A stretch of DNA of 64,000 nucleotides from Anaeromyxobacter oryzae (GTDB lineage: Bacteria; Myxococcota; Myxococcia; Myxococcales; Anaeromyxobacteraceae). Below are positions 9,401-18,336 of the stretch, one piece after another. Made by a program: the position numbers and the translations under genes. Below the pieces are notes generated by a model that made no database searches, had not been told where the DNA came from, and saw nothing but the letters and a program-made list of their open reading frames with translations. The stretch covers positions 1,758,501 through 1,822,500 of the forward strand of contig NZ_AP025591.1 of the NCBI RefSeq assembly GCF_023169945.1. The letters run 5' to 3'. Position 1 is the stretch's first letter; every line of letters begins with the position of its first letter.

Positions 9401-9953
9401 GCGCGTAGCTCTTCATCGGCTCGGCGGGGGGATCGCGGCCCTCGGCGATCGCGCGGCGCGCCTCCTCGCGGTGCGCCGCGATGGCGACGTTGAAGTCGTC
9501 GTTCGCCTTCTCGTAGTAGAGCTCGGCGAGGCGGAACATCGCGTCCGGCGTGAACTGCGGGTCGTCCGGGTAGCGGGCGAGGAACTCCTCGAACCGGACG
9601 ATGGCCGCCTCGCGCTCGTTCCGCTCGAGGACCTCGAGATCCTTGATCGCCTGCTCGTAGTGATCCGCGAGGAAGCGGCGCTTGTCGTCGAACTCCTTCT
9701 GGACGATCTGCTGCACCTCGGTCCGGTAGCCCTTCGCCTCCTCCGAGAACCGGCGCACGGCGGCGGCGAGCTCCGACTCGGCCTGCTCGGCGGTCACCGG
9801 CGGCGTCGTGTCGACCTGCGCGGCGGCGGCACGGGCGGCGCGCGCCGGCGTCCCGGCGGGCCGCTCGCGGCAGGACTGGTACCCGCTCGCGGGCGCCACG
9901 GCGAGGGCGGCGGCCGGCGCGAGCGCGGCCACGGCGGCGACGAGCGCGCGCAC
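6483..9953 (-). CDS. Large exported TPR protein, 1156 aa
   Basis: The start is GTG at 9953, two bases after the stop of the upstream gene; it is followed by a signal peptide (VRALVAAVAALAPAAALAVAPA). The open frame continues far upstream antisense-free, but that extension is Arg/Gly/Ala-rich shadow of the next gene and is not used. The mature protein is a long TPR solenoid: FEEFLARYPDDPQFTPDAMFRLAELYYEK, LIERFPDSPFVPEAWVRLGDWHF, LYERIHAEYPSSALADEALFRVGWNAE, FARYAKVYPDAEDAARTQFHAALMYEKT are clear tol-pal YbgF/BamD-like repeats. It ends in a short Pro/Lys-rich tail. Length and repeats resemble the big periplasmic TPR scaffolds of gliding clusters, although it is much shorter than Myxococcus AgmK. 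Confidence 0.85.
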   Translation of the reverse strand: MRALVAAVAALAPAAALAVAPASGYQSCRERPAGTPARAARAAAAQVDTTPPVTAEQAESELAAAVRRFSEEAKGYRTEVQQIVQKEFDDKRRFLADHYEQAIKDLEVLERNEREAAIVRFEEFLARYPDDPQFTPDAMFRLAELYYEKANDDFNVAIAAHREEARRAIAEGRDPPAEPMKSYAPSIALYQRLITGFPEYRFTHGIYYLLAYCLGEMGQGEEAQAAYATLIERFPDSPFVPEAWVRLGDWHFDEVKPDSLQHAAEAFSKIYGYPQHPLYARAVYKLGWTYYRMDDFEDAVEAFSKLLDHYVAVAAKTGEKPTGDVWPEAVQYTAISFADERWGGVQKAKAFFAGLGGRTYEAEIYARLGDVYFEETKWALAVEAYKAVLEKDPLSPEAPKVQAKIVLCWSRDRQFDKEAAEREALVAAYGEGTAWWERNKGDPDLTAAVRDLSEKSLLRAASFHHAQAQQYKQETRLEAAVAEYRVAARAYGDYLARFPHSKQAHELAYNWADCLYNALEFEKAARVYAQVRDDPASDKFLAEAAHSAVISWQGEITRLQRAGQLEERRILLSKDRPDGEVPRPERIPAVYENLVRDSDAYLALLPGSEKAPAVGYEAGVVFYKYGDFEEARCRFEEVVARWPTAEVAQFAANYIIESYLSMKDWAAVEQASARLQSADVAKNPSLNATLQKFKLGGRFQRATQLMDAKQYEDAAALFLALVAEEPKHEFADKALYNAASCYEGARRFESALKLYERIHAEYPSSALADEALFRVGWNAENTYEFEKAVDRYLVLVDKYAASKHRKDALYNAARSLENLQRYEEAAAAFARYAKVYPDAEDAARTQFHAALMYEKTSDWKKEIQALQEFVRRFARSREHELVVQAHLKIGLAHRELGQAKEARAAYSVAVQEFATRGLKPDVHVRAAAAAAEARFRLAEFDFDRYDKIALPATTNTKKLKAALEAKLSEAKKVAPQYDEVMKYRRPDWILAAFYRKAYLLERLAQTLYDAPIPPEVKKDDEMLAAYQDALAQAAAPYEEQAVKVYVDAIEAARKLHVKNEWTKKVGESLARFRPSEYPIIKDAKARMVLEDSAPIAFADTPDGFTHRALPEADAAPADKRGTGPQPAPAAIEAPGGDPGKNVAPSPEEEKLGTGAK

Positions 9954-9955
9954 GG

Positions 9956-12274
9956 TTAGTCCACCTCCCGCAGGAGGTCGCGGTAGTCGTCCTCGAGCTG
10001 CTTCAGCTCCTCCCCCTTCTGCTGCGAGAGCTGCTGGATCTTCTCCAGGCGGACGCGCTTGCGCGCCCAGGCGACGTCCACGAGGCCGACGTCCGCCTTG
10101 AGCACGAGCCGGTAGAACTGACCGCGCACGCGCGAGAACGACTGATAGGCGATCTTGCCCACGAGATCCTTCGTGTCGCCCTGGACCGCGGCGAGCGCCT
10201 CCGCGTGTCCGGCGATGGCGAGCTTCTCCTTCGCGATCCGGTCGCGCAGCTCCCCGGCGTGCCGCGTGGCGTCGGCCGCCACGCGCGCGGCCGCGGCCTC
10301 GGCGCGCTTGCGCACGGCGGCGAGCCGCTCCGCGAGCGCCCCGGCGCGATCCAGCGCGGCGAGGGCGCCGGCGTCCGCGCCCCCGCGGTGCGCCTCGAGC
10401 AGCTCGAGCTCGCGCGCCGCGAGGGCCGCGTAGGCGGACCGCAGCGTCGCCTCCTCTGCGAGGGCGTCCGTGCCCGCCGCGGCGTCCCGCGCGAGCGCGA
10501 CGTCCTGGCGAAGGGCCCGGAGCTCCGCCTCGTAGCCCTCGACCACGGCCCGGTGCTTGCGGAGCTCGCCCGTGAACTCCGTGCGGGCCTCGGCGTCCGC
10601 GGCGATCTCCGCCCGGTGCTGCTCGAGCCACGCCTCGGCGCCCGTGATCGCCGCCTTCGCGTCGTCGAGCTGGTACGAGAGCCGGAAGCCCTCGCCCTCC
10701 AGCGCGTCCAGCGCGCCGCGGAGCCGCTCGGCGCGGGAGCGGACGTCGGCGGCGGACCGCGGGAGCGCGGAGAGGCGACGGCCGAGCGCCACGCGGTCCG
10801 CGTGCACCGCGTCGAGCGCGGCGCGAGCGTCGCCCGCGACCGAGGCGGCGACCGCCGCGTACGCCGCGTCGTCCGCCCGGCCCTGGAGCGCCACGGCCGC
10901 GTTCTCGATCGCCTGCGCGGTCGCGTAGGTCTCGCGGAGCGCAGGGAACGCGTCGAGGCCGTTGCCCTTCGCGAGGAGCGCGTCGATGCGGTCGGAGACG
11001 GCGTTCGCCTCGTCGATCTCCCTGCGGCTCGCGTCGAGATCGCCGGCGAGGGTGAGCGCGTCCGAGACCTGGCGCTGCGTGGACGCCCACCGGACGGCGA
11101 CGGGCGGGAGCACCGTCGCGACGTCGAAGGCCTTGCCCTGCCGGCCGATGAGCTCGTCGAAGTAGCGGACCGGGTCCTCGCGCATGGAGAGGATCGCGTC
11201 GAGCTCGTCGCGGATCGGCGCGTAGCTGTTGATCACCCGGCTGTACGCGTCGGTGGCCTCGGCGTACCGGCCGAGCTTGAGGAGCAGGTGGCCCTGGAGC
11301 ACCGTCGCCTCCGGGGCGAGCGGCGACTCGGGCGAGAGATCCGCGATCATGCTGGCGACCCGCAGCGCCGCGTCGTGTTGCCCGGCGCGCACGTACGCCC
11401 ACGCCGTCTCGTACATCGCGTCGGTGAACTGGGGCGAGTCGTACGGCACGCGCTGGTACCACCCGAGCGCCTCCGCCGCGTGGCCGAGCTCGCCGTGGAC
11501 GCGCCCGAGCGCGAGCATGCAGAGGTCCGCCACCGCGCGCTGGCGGTCGTCGATCGCCTTCTCGCCGACGCACAGCTCGAACCGCTGGATCGCCGCGGCG
11601 AGGTCGTGCTGCTCGATCTGCAGCACGCCCTGGAAGTACGCCGCCTGCTGCCGGTACGGGGCGGGCACCGCGTCGAACGCGGCCATCGCTCGCTCGAGGC
11701 GGACGGCGGCGGGGAGGTCGGTGCGGCCGTAGAGCGCCTTCGCGGCGAGGTAGCGGACCTCCGGCGGCGCGTTCCCGGCGAAGGCGCGCTCCGCCTCGGC
11801 CACCAGCGGCTCGACCGCCTCGGGGCGGCCGGACTTCACGGCGCACTCGACGGCGCCCGTGAGGGCGTCGGGCCGGCGGTCCGGGGTTCCGAGGGCGAGG
11901 TACGCCTCGTACGGAGCGCGCGCGGCGCCGCAGGCGCCCTGGCGGCGGAGGGCGTCGGCCAGCTCGAACAGCGCGGCGGGGTAGTCGCGGCTCGCGCGGA
12001 ACGCCGGCTCGTCCACCGCGCTCGCGAGGAGCGTGGCGGCGTGCTGCCAGTCGCCGAGCAGGTACTGCGTCTCGCCCTCGGAGAACAGGCGCGCGGCGCG
12101 GCTCGCCGCCGGCTCGTCCTCCCGCGCGGACCGGGACTCGACGAGCGCCAGTCGCTCCTCGACCTGGACCGCGTCCCGCTCGACGTCCGGGAGGGCGTCG
12201 GCGCGGACAGGCCAGGGGTGGAGCGCGGCGGCCGCGATCGCGGCCGCTGCGACGCCGGCACCGCGGAACTTCAC
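9956..12274 (-). CDS. Exported TPR and coiled-coil protein, 772 aa
   Basis: GTG start at 12274 overlaps the upstream stop as GTGA. A signal peptide (MKFRGAGVAAAAIAAAALHPWPVRADA) is followed by TPR repeats over about residues 60-360 (FSEGETQYLLGDWQHAATLLASAV, ALGRVHGELGHAAEALGWYQRVP, ATVLQGHLLLKLGRYAEATDAYSRVI) and by a long coiled coil over about 400-770. The C-terminal stretch KIAYQSFSRVRGQFYRLVLKADVGLVDVAWARKR is the least repetitive part and probably a conserved contact surface. Expected to be periplasmic. The order exported coiled-coil protein, TPR plus coiled-coil, TPR giant, TPR lipoproteins suggests one assembly. Confidence 0.82.
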   Translation of the reverse strand: MKFRGAGVAAAAIAAAALHPWPVRADALPDVERDAVQVEERLALVESRSAREDEPAASRAARLFSEGETQYLLGDWQHAATLLASAVDEPAFRASRDYPAALFELADALRRQGACGAARAPYEAYLALGTPDRRPDALTGAVECAVKSGRPEAVEPLVAEAERAFAGNAPPEVRYLAAKALYGRTDLPAAVRLERAMAAFDAVPAPYRQQAAYFQGVLQIEQHDLAAAIQRFELCVGEKAIDDRQRAVADLCMLALGRVHGELGHAAEALGWYQRVPYDSPQFTDAMYETAWAYVRAGQHDAALRVASMIADLSPESPLAPEATVLQGHLLLKLGRYAEATDAYSRVINSYAPIRDELDAILSMREDPVRYFDELIGRQGKAFDVATVLPPVAVRWASTQRQVSDALTLAGDLDASRREIDEANAVSDRIDALLAKGNGLDAFPALRETYATAQAIENAAVALQGRADDAAYAAVAASVAGDARAALDAVHADRVALGRRLSALPRSAADVRSRAERLRGALDALEGEGFRLSYQLDDAKAAITGAEAWLEQHRAEIAADAEARTEFTGELRKHRAVVEGYEAELRALRQDVALARDAAAGTDALAEEATLRSAYAALAARELELLEAHRGGADAGALAALDRAGALAERLAAVRKRAEAAAARVAADATRHAGELRDRIAKEKLAIAGHAEALAAVQGDTKDLVGKIAYQSFSRVRGQFYRLVLKADVGLVDVAWARKRVRLEKIQQLSQQKGEELKQLEDDYRDLLREVD

Positions 12275-12957
12275 TGGTTCGCGCCTTCCGCCGCCGGGCG
12301 CTTCGAGCCGTCCTCCCGCTGCACGTCCACGTCGTAGCGGACCGCGGGGCGATCCTTCAGCTCGGCGGTGATGCCGCCCTTCTCGAAGCCCACCACCTTG
12401 ATGGTGTTCACCTTCCCGGGCTCCGCGTTGAACGTGTACGAGGACTGGACCTTGAACTTGTAGCCCTCGAGGTAGCTGAACACGCCGAAGCCGTGGCCGC
12501 GGTAGACGAGCTGGACCGAGATCTGGTGGTTGCCGGGCACGATGCGCCCGTTGAAGATCTCGAACTCCTCCCGCTTCTCGAGATCGCCCTCCACGTCGAC
12601 CTTCGTGTAGACGGGCGCGCCGTCGAGGGCGTACGCGACGGACTCGAGGTAGAAGGAGGCGCCCATCTCGTTGCGGTGCACGAGCACCGCCTTCGAGCCG
12701 GTGGTGATGTCGCCGCCGATGACCATCTCCTGCAGGTTCATCAGCCGCGCCTTCGTGCGGAAGATCTTCTCCTTGAGGTCCGAGACCCGCTCCTCGAGCG
12801 TGCGGACCTGGAGATCGTTCCGCTCCTCCGCGGTCATCGCGGGCGCGGCGGGCGCCGATGCGTCCGCGACCGTCGCCTGCGCCGGCTGCGCGAGCGCGAG
12901 GCGCGGGAGCACGATGAGACTGAGAGCCGCCAGCCTGAGGTAGCGCACCACGATCAC
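12271..12957 (-). CDS. Exported coiled-coil/beta-domain protein, 228 aa
   Basis: GTG start; signal peptide MIVVRYLRLAALSLIVLPRLALAQ. Residues about 45-85 form a coiled coil (NDLQVRTLEERVSDLKEKIFRTKARL), then a beta-rich domain to about residue 205 (AYALDGAPVYTKVDVEGDLEKREEFEIFNG, VPGNHQISVQLVYRG, LEGYKFKVQSSYTF). The phrase PGNHQISVQLVYRGHG resembles PEGA-like or carbohydrate-binding folds, but I cannot assign a family; homologues are sometimes mislabelled dihydrolipoamide acetyltransferase, for which there is no lipoyl or catalytic motif here. It is the first envelope gene after mglA (116-base gap that may hold its own promoter) and overlaps the next gene. Confidence 0.75.
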   Translation of the reverse strand: MIVVRYLRLAALSLIVLPRLALAQPAQATVADASAPAAPAMTAEERNDLQVRTLEERVSDLKEKIFRTKARLMNLQEMVIGGDITTGSKAVLVHRNEMGASFYLESVAYALDGAPVYTKVDVEGDLEKREEFEIFNGRIVPGNHQISVQLVYRGHGFGVFSYLEGYKFKVQSSYTFNAEPGKVNTIKVVGFEKGGITAELKDRPAVRYDVDVQREDGSKRPAAEGANQ

Positions 12958-13073
12958 CCTCGCTTCCAGGGGAATTCCCCCGGGAACCAGCCGACCAGGG
13001 GAGCGCCTGATCCTACCACGGCACCGAGAGGGTGCTGAAGCTCCGTTCCTCTCTCCGGCGCCGGAGGCCCCCG

Positions 13074-13661
<588 letters not shown>

Positions 13662-13672
13662 CGATCACTCGC

Positions 13673-14152
13673 TCACTCGCTGAAGAGGTTGTCGATGTCG
13701 TCGTCGGTGATCTCGGCGAACGGGCTCGCGGCGCCCGGCGCTGCCTGCTTCTTGGCGAGCGTCTCGAACACCTTCGCGAGCTCCTCTCCGGCCTTCTTCA
13801 CCCTCAGGCGCACGAGCCCCAGCGAGCTCTTCGCATCGAAGATGACGACGAGCACCACCCGGCCGCCCACGATGCTCATGTGGAGCGACTCCCGCTCGCC
13901 CTCGTGGAACTGGTTCGGGAACTCCTTCTCCCCGATGAGCTTCGCCAGGCCGCCCATCGCGGCGACGTTGCCCGCGGTGAGCGAGGCGAGCGAGGTCGTG
14001 TCCAGGTTCTGGGCCTGACCGCTGGAGGCGATGAGCTGCCCGTTCTTGTCGACGAGGAAGACGACCTTGGCGTTCGCGTCGCGCGTGAGCCGGTCGCAGA
14101 TCCCGGCGATGAGCCGGAACTCCTCCTCGTACATCACCAAGCCGGAATTCAT
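13673..14152 (-). CDS. mglB: MglB, Roadblock/LC7 GTPase-activating protein for MglA
   Basis: The start chosen is ATG 14152 (MNSGLVMYEEEFRLIAG), which gives 159 residues, the family length; a longer frame to 14209 adds a non-conserved leader. The protein is a single Roadblock/LC7 domain (VVFLVDKNGQLIASSGQ, SLASLTAGNVAAMGGLAKLIGE, HMSIVGGRVVLVVIFD) and ends in the acidic tail SPFAEITDDDIDNLFSE seen in Myxococcus MglB. It forms homodimers that stimulate GTP hydrolysis by MglA and mark the lagging pole. First gene of the mglBA pair; the 94 bases upstream are the likely promoter of the pair. Confidence 0.97.
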   Translation of the reverse strand: MNSGLVMYEEEFRLIAGICDRLTRDANAKVVFLVDKNGQLIASSGQAQNLDTTSLASLTAGNVAAMGGLAKLIGEKEFPNQFHEGERESLHMSIVGGRVVLVVIFDAKSSLGLVRLRVKKAGEELAKVFETLAKKQAAPGAASPFAEITDDDIDNLFSE

Positions 14153-14246
14153 GGGCTCTGGCTCTCCGCGAATCGAGTCATGGCCGAATACCAGGGAACC
14201 GCACGGCATTCAATCCCGGGTTCACGCGGGGGATCAACTCGCGCGG

Positions 14247-15257
14247 TCAAGGCGACGACGCCTCGACGTCGGGTTCGCCTTCACGCGCGGCGAGCGGCGG
14301 GTACGTGAAGCCGGTGTAGACGGATATCGTACCGCGATGACGCGCGCCGGCGTTGCGGTGCGCGCCGACCACGACCACCAGGCGATCCGTCGCCCAGGTC
14401 GCGGTGCAGTCCCCGGCGATCCGGTCCGGCCCGGCATCGGGGCAGGTCCTCGCCGGCGTGCGGCCGATCTCGGCCTCCAGCCGGTCGGACAGCTCGCGCC
14501 ACGCCGCCATCGCGTCGCGATCCTCGGGCGGCGTCGGGTGGACCTCGGTGACCTCCGCCGCGCGACCGCGCCGGAACGTCACGACGCAGGACACGACGTC
14601 CGGCGCGCCGCCGGGGCAGCCGAGGTAGGTCGTCGACCCGGAGTCGCGCTGGACGACGGTGGCGCCCTGCCGGTCGAGGAGGTGCTCGACGTCGACGCGC
14701 TGGCGCCCGAGGGGCACGCCGGCGGCGACCGGCGGCGCCGCCGGCTCCCACTGGACGTGCAGCACCGCGACCGCGGGAGCGTCCTTCGGAGCGTGACGCG
14801 AGACGCCGACGGACCAGGCCGGCCGCTCCCAGGTCGCGACGAGCGCGGGCAGGCCGTCGACGGAGGCGCCGTCGCCGCGGCGCGCGGGCGGCCCGAGCGC
14901 GTGCGCCACCGCGTCCACCAGCGCGCCCTCCTCGGCCGCGGGCACCTCGACCTGCCCGGCGTAGAGCCCCTCCTCGCCGAAGAGGAGGCGGCACGGGCCG
15001 GGAGCGGGTACGCCGGAGCAGCGGTCCGCGACGAGCACGTCGGGATCGCCGTCCGCGACGCGGTGCCCGATGCCGTCCACGTCCAGCGCCCGCTCCACGG
15101 CGGCGCGGTCCTGGCCGAACACGAGCCCGAGGGCGACGCGATCGCCGGGCGGCGCCAGCGCGCCGGACACCCCGCGCCGCGAGCCGGTCGCGCACGCGGC
15201 GCCGAGGAAGAGGGCGGTCGCCGCGGCGAGCCGTACCGCGCGATCGTGGGGGATCAT
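14247..15257 (-). CDS. Hypothetical lipoprotein, 336 aa
   Basis: Begins with a lipoprotein signal (AAATALFLGAAC, Cys at about residue 22). The mature part has several cysteines that could pair (VADRCSGVPAPGPCRLLF, YLGCPGGAPDVVSC, ARTCPDAGPDRIAGDCTATW) and alternating beta and helix, but no known motif. The start ATG overlaps the recR stop by 4 bases, so it is translationally coupled to recR although a role in recombination is unlikely. No family assigned. Confidence 0.7.
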   Translation of the reverse strand: MIPHDRAVRLAAATALFLGAACATGSRRGVSGALAPPGDRVALGLVFGQDRAAVERALDVDGIGHRVADGDPDVLVADRCSGVPAPGPCRLLFGEEGLYAGQVEVPAAEEGALVDAVAHALGPPARRGDGASVDGLPALVATWERPAWSVGVSRHAPKDAPAVAVLHVQWEPAAPPVAAGVPLGRQRVDVEHLLDRQGATVVQRDSGSTTYLGCPGGAPDVVSCVVTFRRGRAAEVTEVHPTPPEDRDAMAAWRELSDRLEAEIGRTPARTCPDAGPDRIAGDCTATWATDRLVVVVGAHRNAGARHRGTISVYTGFTYPPLAAREGEPDVEASSP

Positions 15258-15850
15258 AGCTCTCGGCGGCCGGCGAGCGCTCGCGCCAGCGTCACCTGGT
15301 CAGCGTATTCGAGATCCCCGCCCATGGGAACTCCCTGGGCGATCCGCGTGACCTTGAGCCCGAGCGGCTTGAGCAGCTTCGTGAGGTAGAGCGCCGTCGC
15401 TTCGCCCTCGACGTCGGGGTTCGTCGCGACGACGATCTCGTCCGCGGGCGACTGCTCGAGCCGGACGAGCAGCTCGCGGATCTTGAGATCGGACGGGCCG
15501 ATGCCGTCGAGCGGGGACAGCGCGCCGTGCAGCACGTGGTAGCGGCCGCGGTACTCGTGCGTCCGCTCGATCGCGAGCAGGTCGGGCACGCCCTCGACGA
15601 CGCAGATCGTCCGCGCGTCGCGCTCCGGGTCCCGGCAGATCCCGCACGGATCCTGGTCGGTGAGCGTCTGGCAGGACGAGCAGAGGCGGACGTCGCGGAT
15701 CACGCCGGCGATGGCGTTCGCGAGGTCGCCCGCGTAGCCCGGCCCGGCCTTCAGGATGTGGAAGGCGAGCCGCTGCGCCGTCTTCTCGCCGATCCCGGGG
15801 AGCTTCGCGAGCTCCTTCACGAGCCGCGCGATGGGGTCCGCGACCGCCAT
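15254..15850 (-). CDS. recR: Recombination mediator RecR
   Basis: 198 residues, normal length. Helix-hairpin-helix LAKLPGIGEKTAQRLAFHIL near 14-33, zinc finger with Cys57, Cys60, Cys69 and Cys72 (CSSC, CGIC), and a Toprim domain from about 80 to 175 (ICVVEGVPDLLAIE; DEIVVATNPDVEGEATALYL). With RecF and RecO it loads RecA at gaps. Located 3 bases after the ybaB-family gene, in the widely conserved dnaX-ybaB-recR order. Confidence 0.97.
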   Translation of the reverse strand: MAVADPIARLVKELAKLPGIGEKTAQRLAFHILKAGPGYAGDLANAIAGVIRDVRLCSSCQTLTDQDPCGICRDPERDARTICVVEGVPDLLAIERTHEYRGRYHVLHGALSPLDGIGPSDLKIRELLVRLEQSPADEIVVATNPDVEGEATALYLTKLLKPLGLKVTRIAQGVPMGGDLEYADQVTLARALAGRREL

Positions 15851-15853
15851 GCG

Positions 15854-16165
15854 CTAGCCGGTGATCCCCGGCAGCTTGATGCCGCCGGTCGCCTTCTGCA
15901 TCGACTCGTCGGCGGCGGCGCGCGCCTTCTCGGCGGCGGCGTTCACGGCCGCAGTGACGAGGTCCTCCAGCATCGCCTTGTCGTTCGGGTCGACCGCCTT
16001 CGGGTCGATGGTGAGCTTCGTCACCTCGCACTTCCCGTTCATGGCGACCTTCACGAGCCCGCCACCGCTCTCGCCCTCGACGGCGATCTCGGCGAGCTTC
16101 TCCTTCGCGTCCGCCATCGCCTTCTCGAGCTTCCGGGCCTGGCGCATCAAGTACTGAATGTCCAT
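15854..16165 (-). CDS. YbaB/EbfC family nucleoid-associated protein
   Basis: 103 residues, typical length. [54 protein letters not shown] follows the family pattern of an N-terminal helix, then strands around a G-rich turn, then a C-terminal helix ([19 protein letters not shown]). Members bind DNA as dimers. GAGGAG lies five bases upstream of the ATG. Between dnaX and recR. Confidence 0.95.
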   Translation of the reverse strand: MDIQYLMRQARKLEKAMADAKEKLAEIAVEGESGGGLVKVAMNGKCEVTKLTIDPKAVDPNDKAMLEDLVTAAVNAAAEKARAAADESMQKATGGIKLPGITG

Positions 16166-16192
16166 GAGGGCTCCTCGGTGCCGCGTGCGCGG

Positions 16193-18001
16193 CTAGGGCT
16201 TCAGCTCCTCGATGTCGTCGATGCGACCGTCGAGGAGCTTCGCGGCGTCGTTGATGTTCGGGTGATTCCGCGCCGCGTCCTTCACCCGGCGGGTGCGCGC
16301 GAGCCGCTCCGCCGCGTCGGCGGCGGCGATGGACGGCGCGGGCGCCGCCTCGGGCGAGGCGGCGCCGGTCGCGGGCGCGGCGGCCCCGATCTTCACGGTG
16401 ATCCGGGTCGGCCGGCCGAAGAAGCGCGCGAACACCGCCTCGATGTCGTTCCGCTTCCGCTCGATCGTCGCCGAGAAGATGCCCTGAGGGAGCTGGATCG
16501 TGACCTCGCCGTCGACCATCGAGAGCAGCGCGGCCTGCTTCAGCGCCGGGCCCGCGGCCGGGCTCGCCTTCTCGACCTCGTCGACGGCGGCGCGCCAGCG
16601 ATCGGTCGGTGAGCCGGTGGGGGCCGGGGCCGGGGCCGGGGTCGCGCTCGGGGCCGGGGCCGCGCTCGGAGCCGGCGTCGCGCTCGGAGCCTGGGTCGGG
16701 GTCGGGGCGGCGGGCGCAGGACTCCCGAAGCCGGAGAGGTCACGCCAGCCGCTCCCGGACGGCGCGGGGGGCACCGGTGCGGGCGCCGCGGGCCGGACCG
16801 GACCCGCGCCCCCGCTGCTGCCGCTCGCGGCGGGCGGCGGCCGCGCGGGCGCGGACGGCAGCGGCGCACCGCGAGCGAGCGCCTCCAGACGGCCCATGAG
16901 CTCCGCCACCTGCGCACCCGGCGCGAGGAAGACCGCCTCGAGCAGCGCGACCTCGAGCGCGTACCGCGGCTGCTCGGAGAGCTTCACGTCGACCACCGCG
17001 CGCTGCGCGAGATCGAACAGGCGCGTGAGCTGCGCCGGGTCGGCGCCGCCCGCCTGCGCCTTCACCTCGGCGAGCTCCGCGTCGGGGAGGTCGAGGCGGG
17101 CGTCCGGGACGAGCCGCGCGACCACGACGTTCCGGAGGTGCCGCACGAGCTCCTCCGCGATCCGCCTCACCTCGAGCCCCTTCGCGTGCAGGGCCTCGAT
17201 CTCCGCGAGCACCACCGCGCCGTCGCGCCCGACGAGCGCGCCGGCGATGCGGGAGATCGCCGCGGCGTCCACCGCCCCGAGCGCCTCGGCGACCTGGTCG
17301 TCCGCGGGAGCGTCGCCGCACGCCGCGCGCACCTGGTCGAGGAGCGAGAGCGCGTCGCGCATCCCGCCCTCCGCCTGGCGCGCGACGAGCGCGAGGGCGG
17401 CGGGCGAGACCGTCATCCCCTCCTCCGCCGCGACCTTGCCGAGCTGGTCCGCGATCTGCTGGAGCGTGAGGCGGCGGAAGTCGAAGCGCTGGCACCGCGA
17501 GAGGATCGTCTCCGGGACCTTGTGGACGTCGGTCGTGGCGAGCACGAACTTCACGTGCTCCGGCGGCTCCTCGAGCGTCTTCAGGAGCGCGTTGAACGCG
17601 CCCTGGGAGAGCATGTGGACCTCGTCCACGACGAAGACCTTGAAGCGGTCGCGGGCGGGCCGGTACTTCACCGCCTCGACGATGTCGCGCACGTTGTCGA
17701 CGCCGTTGTTCGAAGCGGCGTCGATCTCCACCACGTCGACGGCGCGCCCCTCCGCGATCTCGACACACGGCGTGCAGACTCCGCACGGCTCCGCGGTGGG
17801 CCCCTTCTCGCAGTTGAGCGCCTTCGCGACCAGGCGGGCGGTCGTGGTCTTGCCGACGCCGCGCGGCCCGGTGAACAGGAAGGCGTGCGCGAGCTGGCCG
17901 GTCTTGAGCGCGTTCGAGAGCGTCCGGACCACGTGCTCCTGGCCGGACATCTCGCCGAAGCGCTGCGGTCGGTACTTGCGGGCGAGGACGAGGTAGGTCA
18001 T
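16193..18001 (-). CDS. dnaX: DNA polymerase III subunit tau (DnaX)
   Basis: 602 residues. Clamp-loader AAA+ ATPase at the N-terminus: Walker A GPRGVGKTT at 45-53, zinc site Cys64/Cys73/Cys76/Cys79, Walker B VVDEVHM at 124-130, then the sensor region LATTDVHKVPETILSRCQRFDFRRL. Residues about 375-470 are a Pro/Ala/Ser/Thr linker. The C-terminal 130 residues (WRAAVDEVEKASPAAGPALKQAALLSM...) resemble the tau domain that contacts the polymerase. No A-AAA-AAG slippery heptamer is visible, so the E. coli way of making gamma seems absent. Starts 65 bases downstream of the SRP RNA. Confidence 0.95.
   Translation of the reverse strand: MTYLVLARKYRPQRFGEMSGQEHVVRTLSNALKTGQLAHAFLFTGPRGVGKTTTARLVAKALNCEKGPTAEPCGVCTPCVEIAEGRAVDVVEIDAASNNGVDNVRDIVEAVKYRPARDRFKVFVVDEVHMLSQGAFNALLKTLEEPPEHVKFVLATTDVHKVPETILSRCQRFDFRRLTLQQIADQLGKVAAEEGMTVSPAALALVARQAEGGMRDALSLLDQVRAACGDAPADDQVAEALGAVDAAAISRIAGALVGRDGAVVLAEIEALHAKGLEVRRIAEELVRHLRNVVVARLVPDARLDLPDAELAEVKAQAGGADPAQLTRLFDLAQRAVVDVKLSEQPRYALEVALLEAVFLAPGAQVAELMGRLEALARGAPLPSAPARPPPAASGSSGGAGPVRPAAPAPVPPAPSGSGWRDLSGFGSPAPAAPTPTQAPSATPAPSAAPAPSATPAPAPAPTGSPTDRWRAAVDEVEKASPAAGPALKQAALLSMVDGEVTIQLPQGIFSATIERKRNDIEAVFARFFGRPTRITVKIGAAAPATGAASPEAAPAPSIAAADAAERLARTRRVKDAARNHPNINDAAKLLDGRIDDIEELKP
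16618..16715. repeat. GGGGCCGG/GCGCTCGG repeats encoding the DnaX linker
   Basis: Short tandem units such as GGGGCCGGGGCC and GTCGCGCTCGGGGCC recur over about 100 bases and encode a Pro/Ala/Ser/Thr linker (SATPAPSAAPAPSATPAPAP). Slippage-prone; linker length is likely to vary between relatives. Confidence 0.7.
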
Positions 18002-18066
18002 CGGAAGTGGGGGCGGCGCTCGCCTGCGCTCGCGATCGGACGCGCGGGGTCAGGTACCAAACAAAC

Positions 18067-18175
18067 GAGCCGGCCCACAATCCCCGGGCGCACGGAGGAC
18101 CATCTACCGTTGCTCCCTTCCGGGCCTGGCGGGGTTCGAAGGCCCCCACGTCGCCCGAGGATTCTGGGCCGGCTC
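18067..18175 (-). ncRNA. ffs: Small SRP RNA (4.5S-type)
   Basis: On the minus strand the ends GAGCCGGCCCAGAATCCTCG and GGGGATTGTGGGCCGGCTC pair into a long terminal stem, and the middle carries the conserved apical domain CCAGGCCCGGAAGGGAGCAA, which is the SRP54/Ffh binding loop with its symmetric and asymmetric bulges. About 109 nt with no Alu domain, as in most Gram-negative bacteria. The 3' flank is GTTTGTTTGG, a weak U-rich end. Ends inferred from the pairing, so plus or minus a few bases. Confidence 0.92.
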
Positions 18176-18234
18176 ACCCGGCAGATCCACCGGCTCGGTC
18201 CCTCACCTATCTAACGGTGCGCGGGACGGCATGC

Positions 18235-18324
18235 TGGCGGAGAGGGTGGGATTTGAACCCACGGTACCGTTCCCGGTACACACGATTTCCAGTCGTGCAC
18301 CTTCAGCCGCTCGGTCACCTCTCC
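18235..18324 (-). tRNA. tRNA-Ser (anticodon GGA)
   Basis: Acceptor stem GGAGAGG/CCTCTCC, anticodon arm CACGACTGGAAATCGTG with anticodon GGA, a long variable arm (TGTACCGGGAACGGTACC) as in class II serine tRNAs, and T arm GTGGGTTCAAATCCCAC. Discriminator G and CCA are encoded. Reads UCC and UCU. Confidence 0.97.
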
Positions 18325-18336
18325 CGAATTGATAAG

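Noticed and set aside
6435..9959. A 1174-codon open frame on the plus strand
   Set aside because: Shadow of the 1156-residue TPR protein; same composition bias and no domain.
9954..11846. Upstream extension of the large TPR protein to 1787 residues
   Set aside because: The extension is in the wrong frame of the 772-residue protein; GTG 9953 sits two bases after that gene's stop and starts a signal peptide.
16193..18001. Programmed frameshift in dnaX
   Set aside because: No A-rich slippery heptamer is visible on the coding strand.
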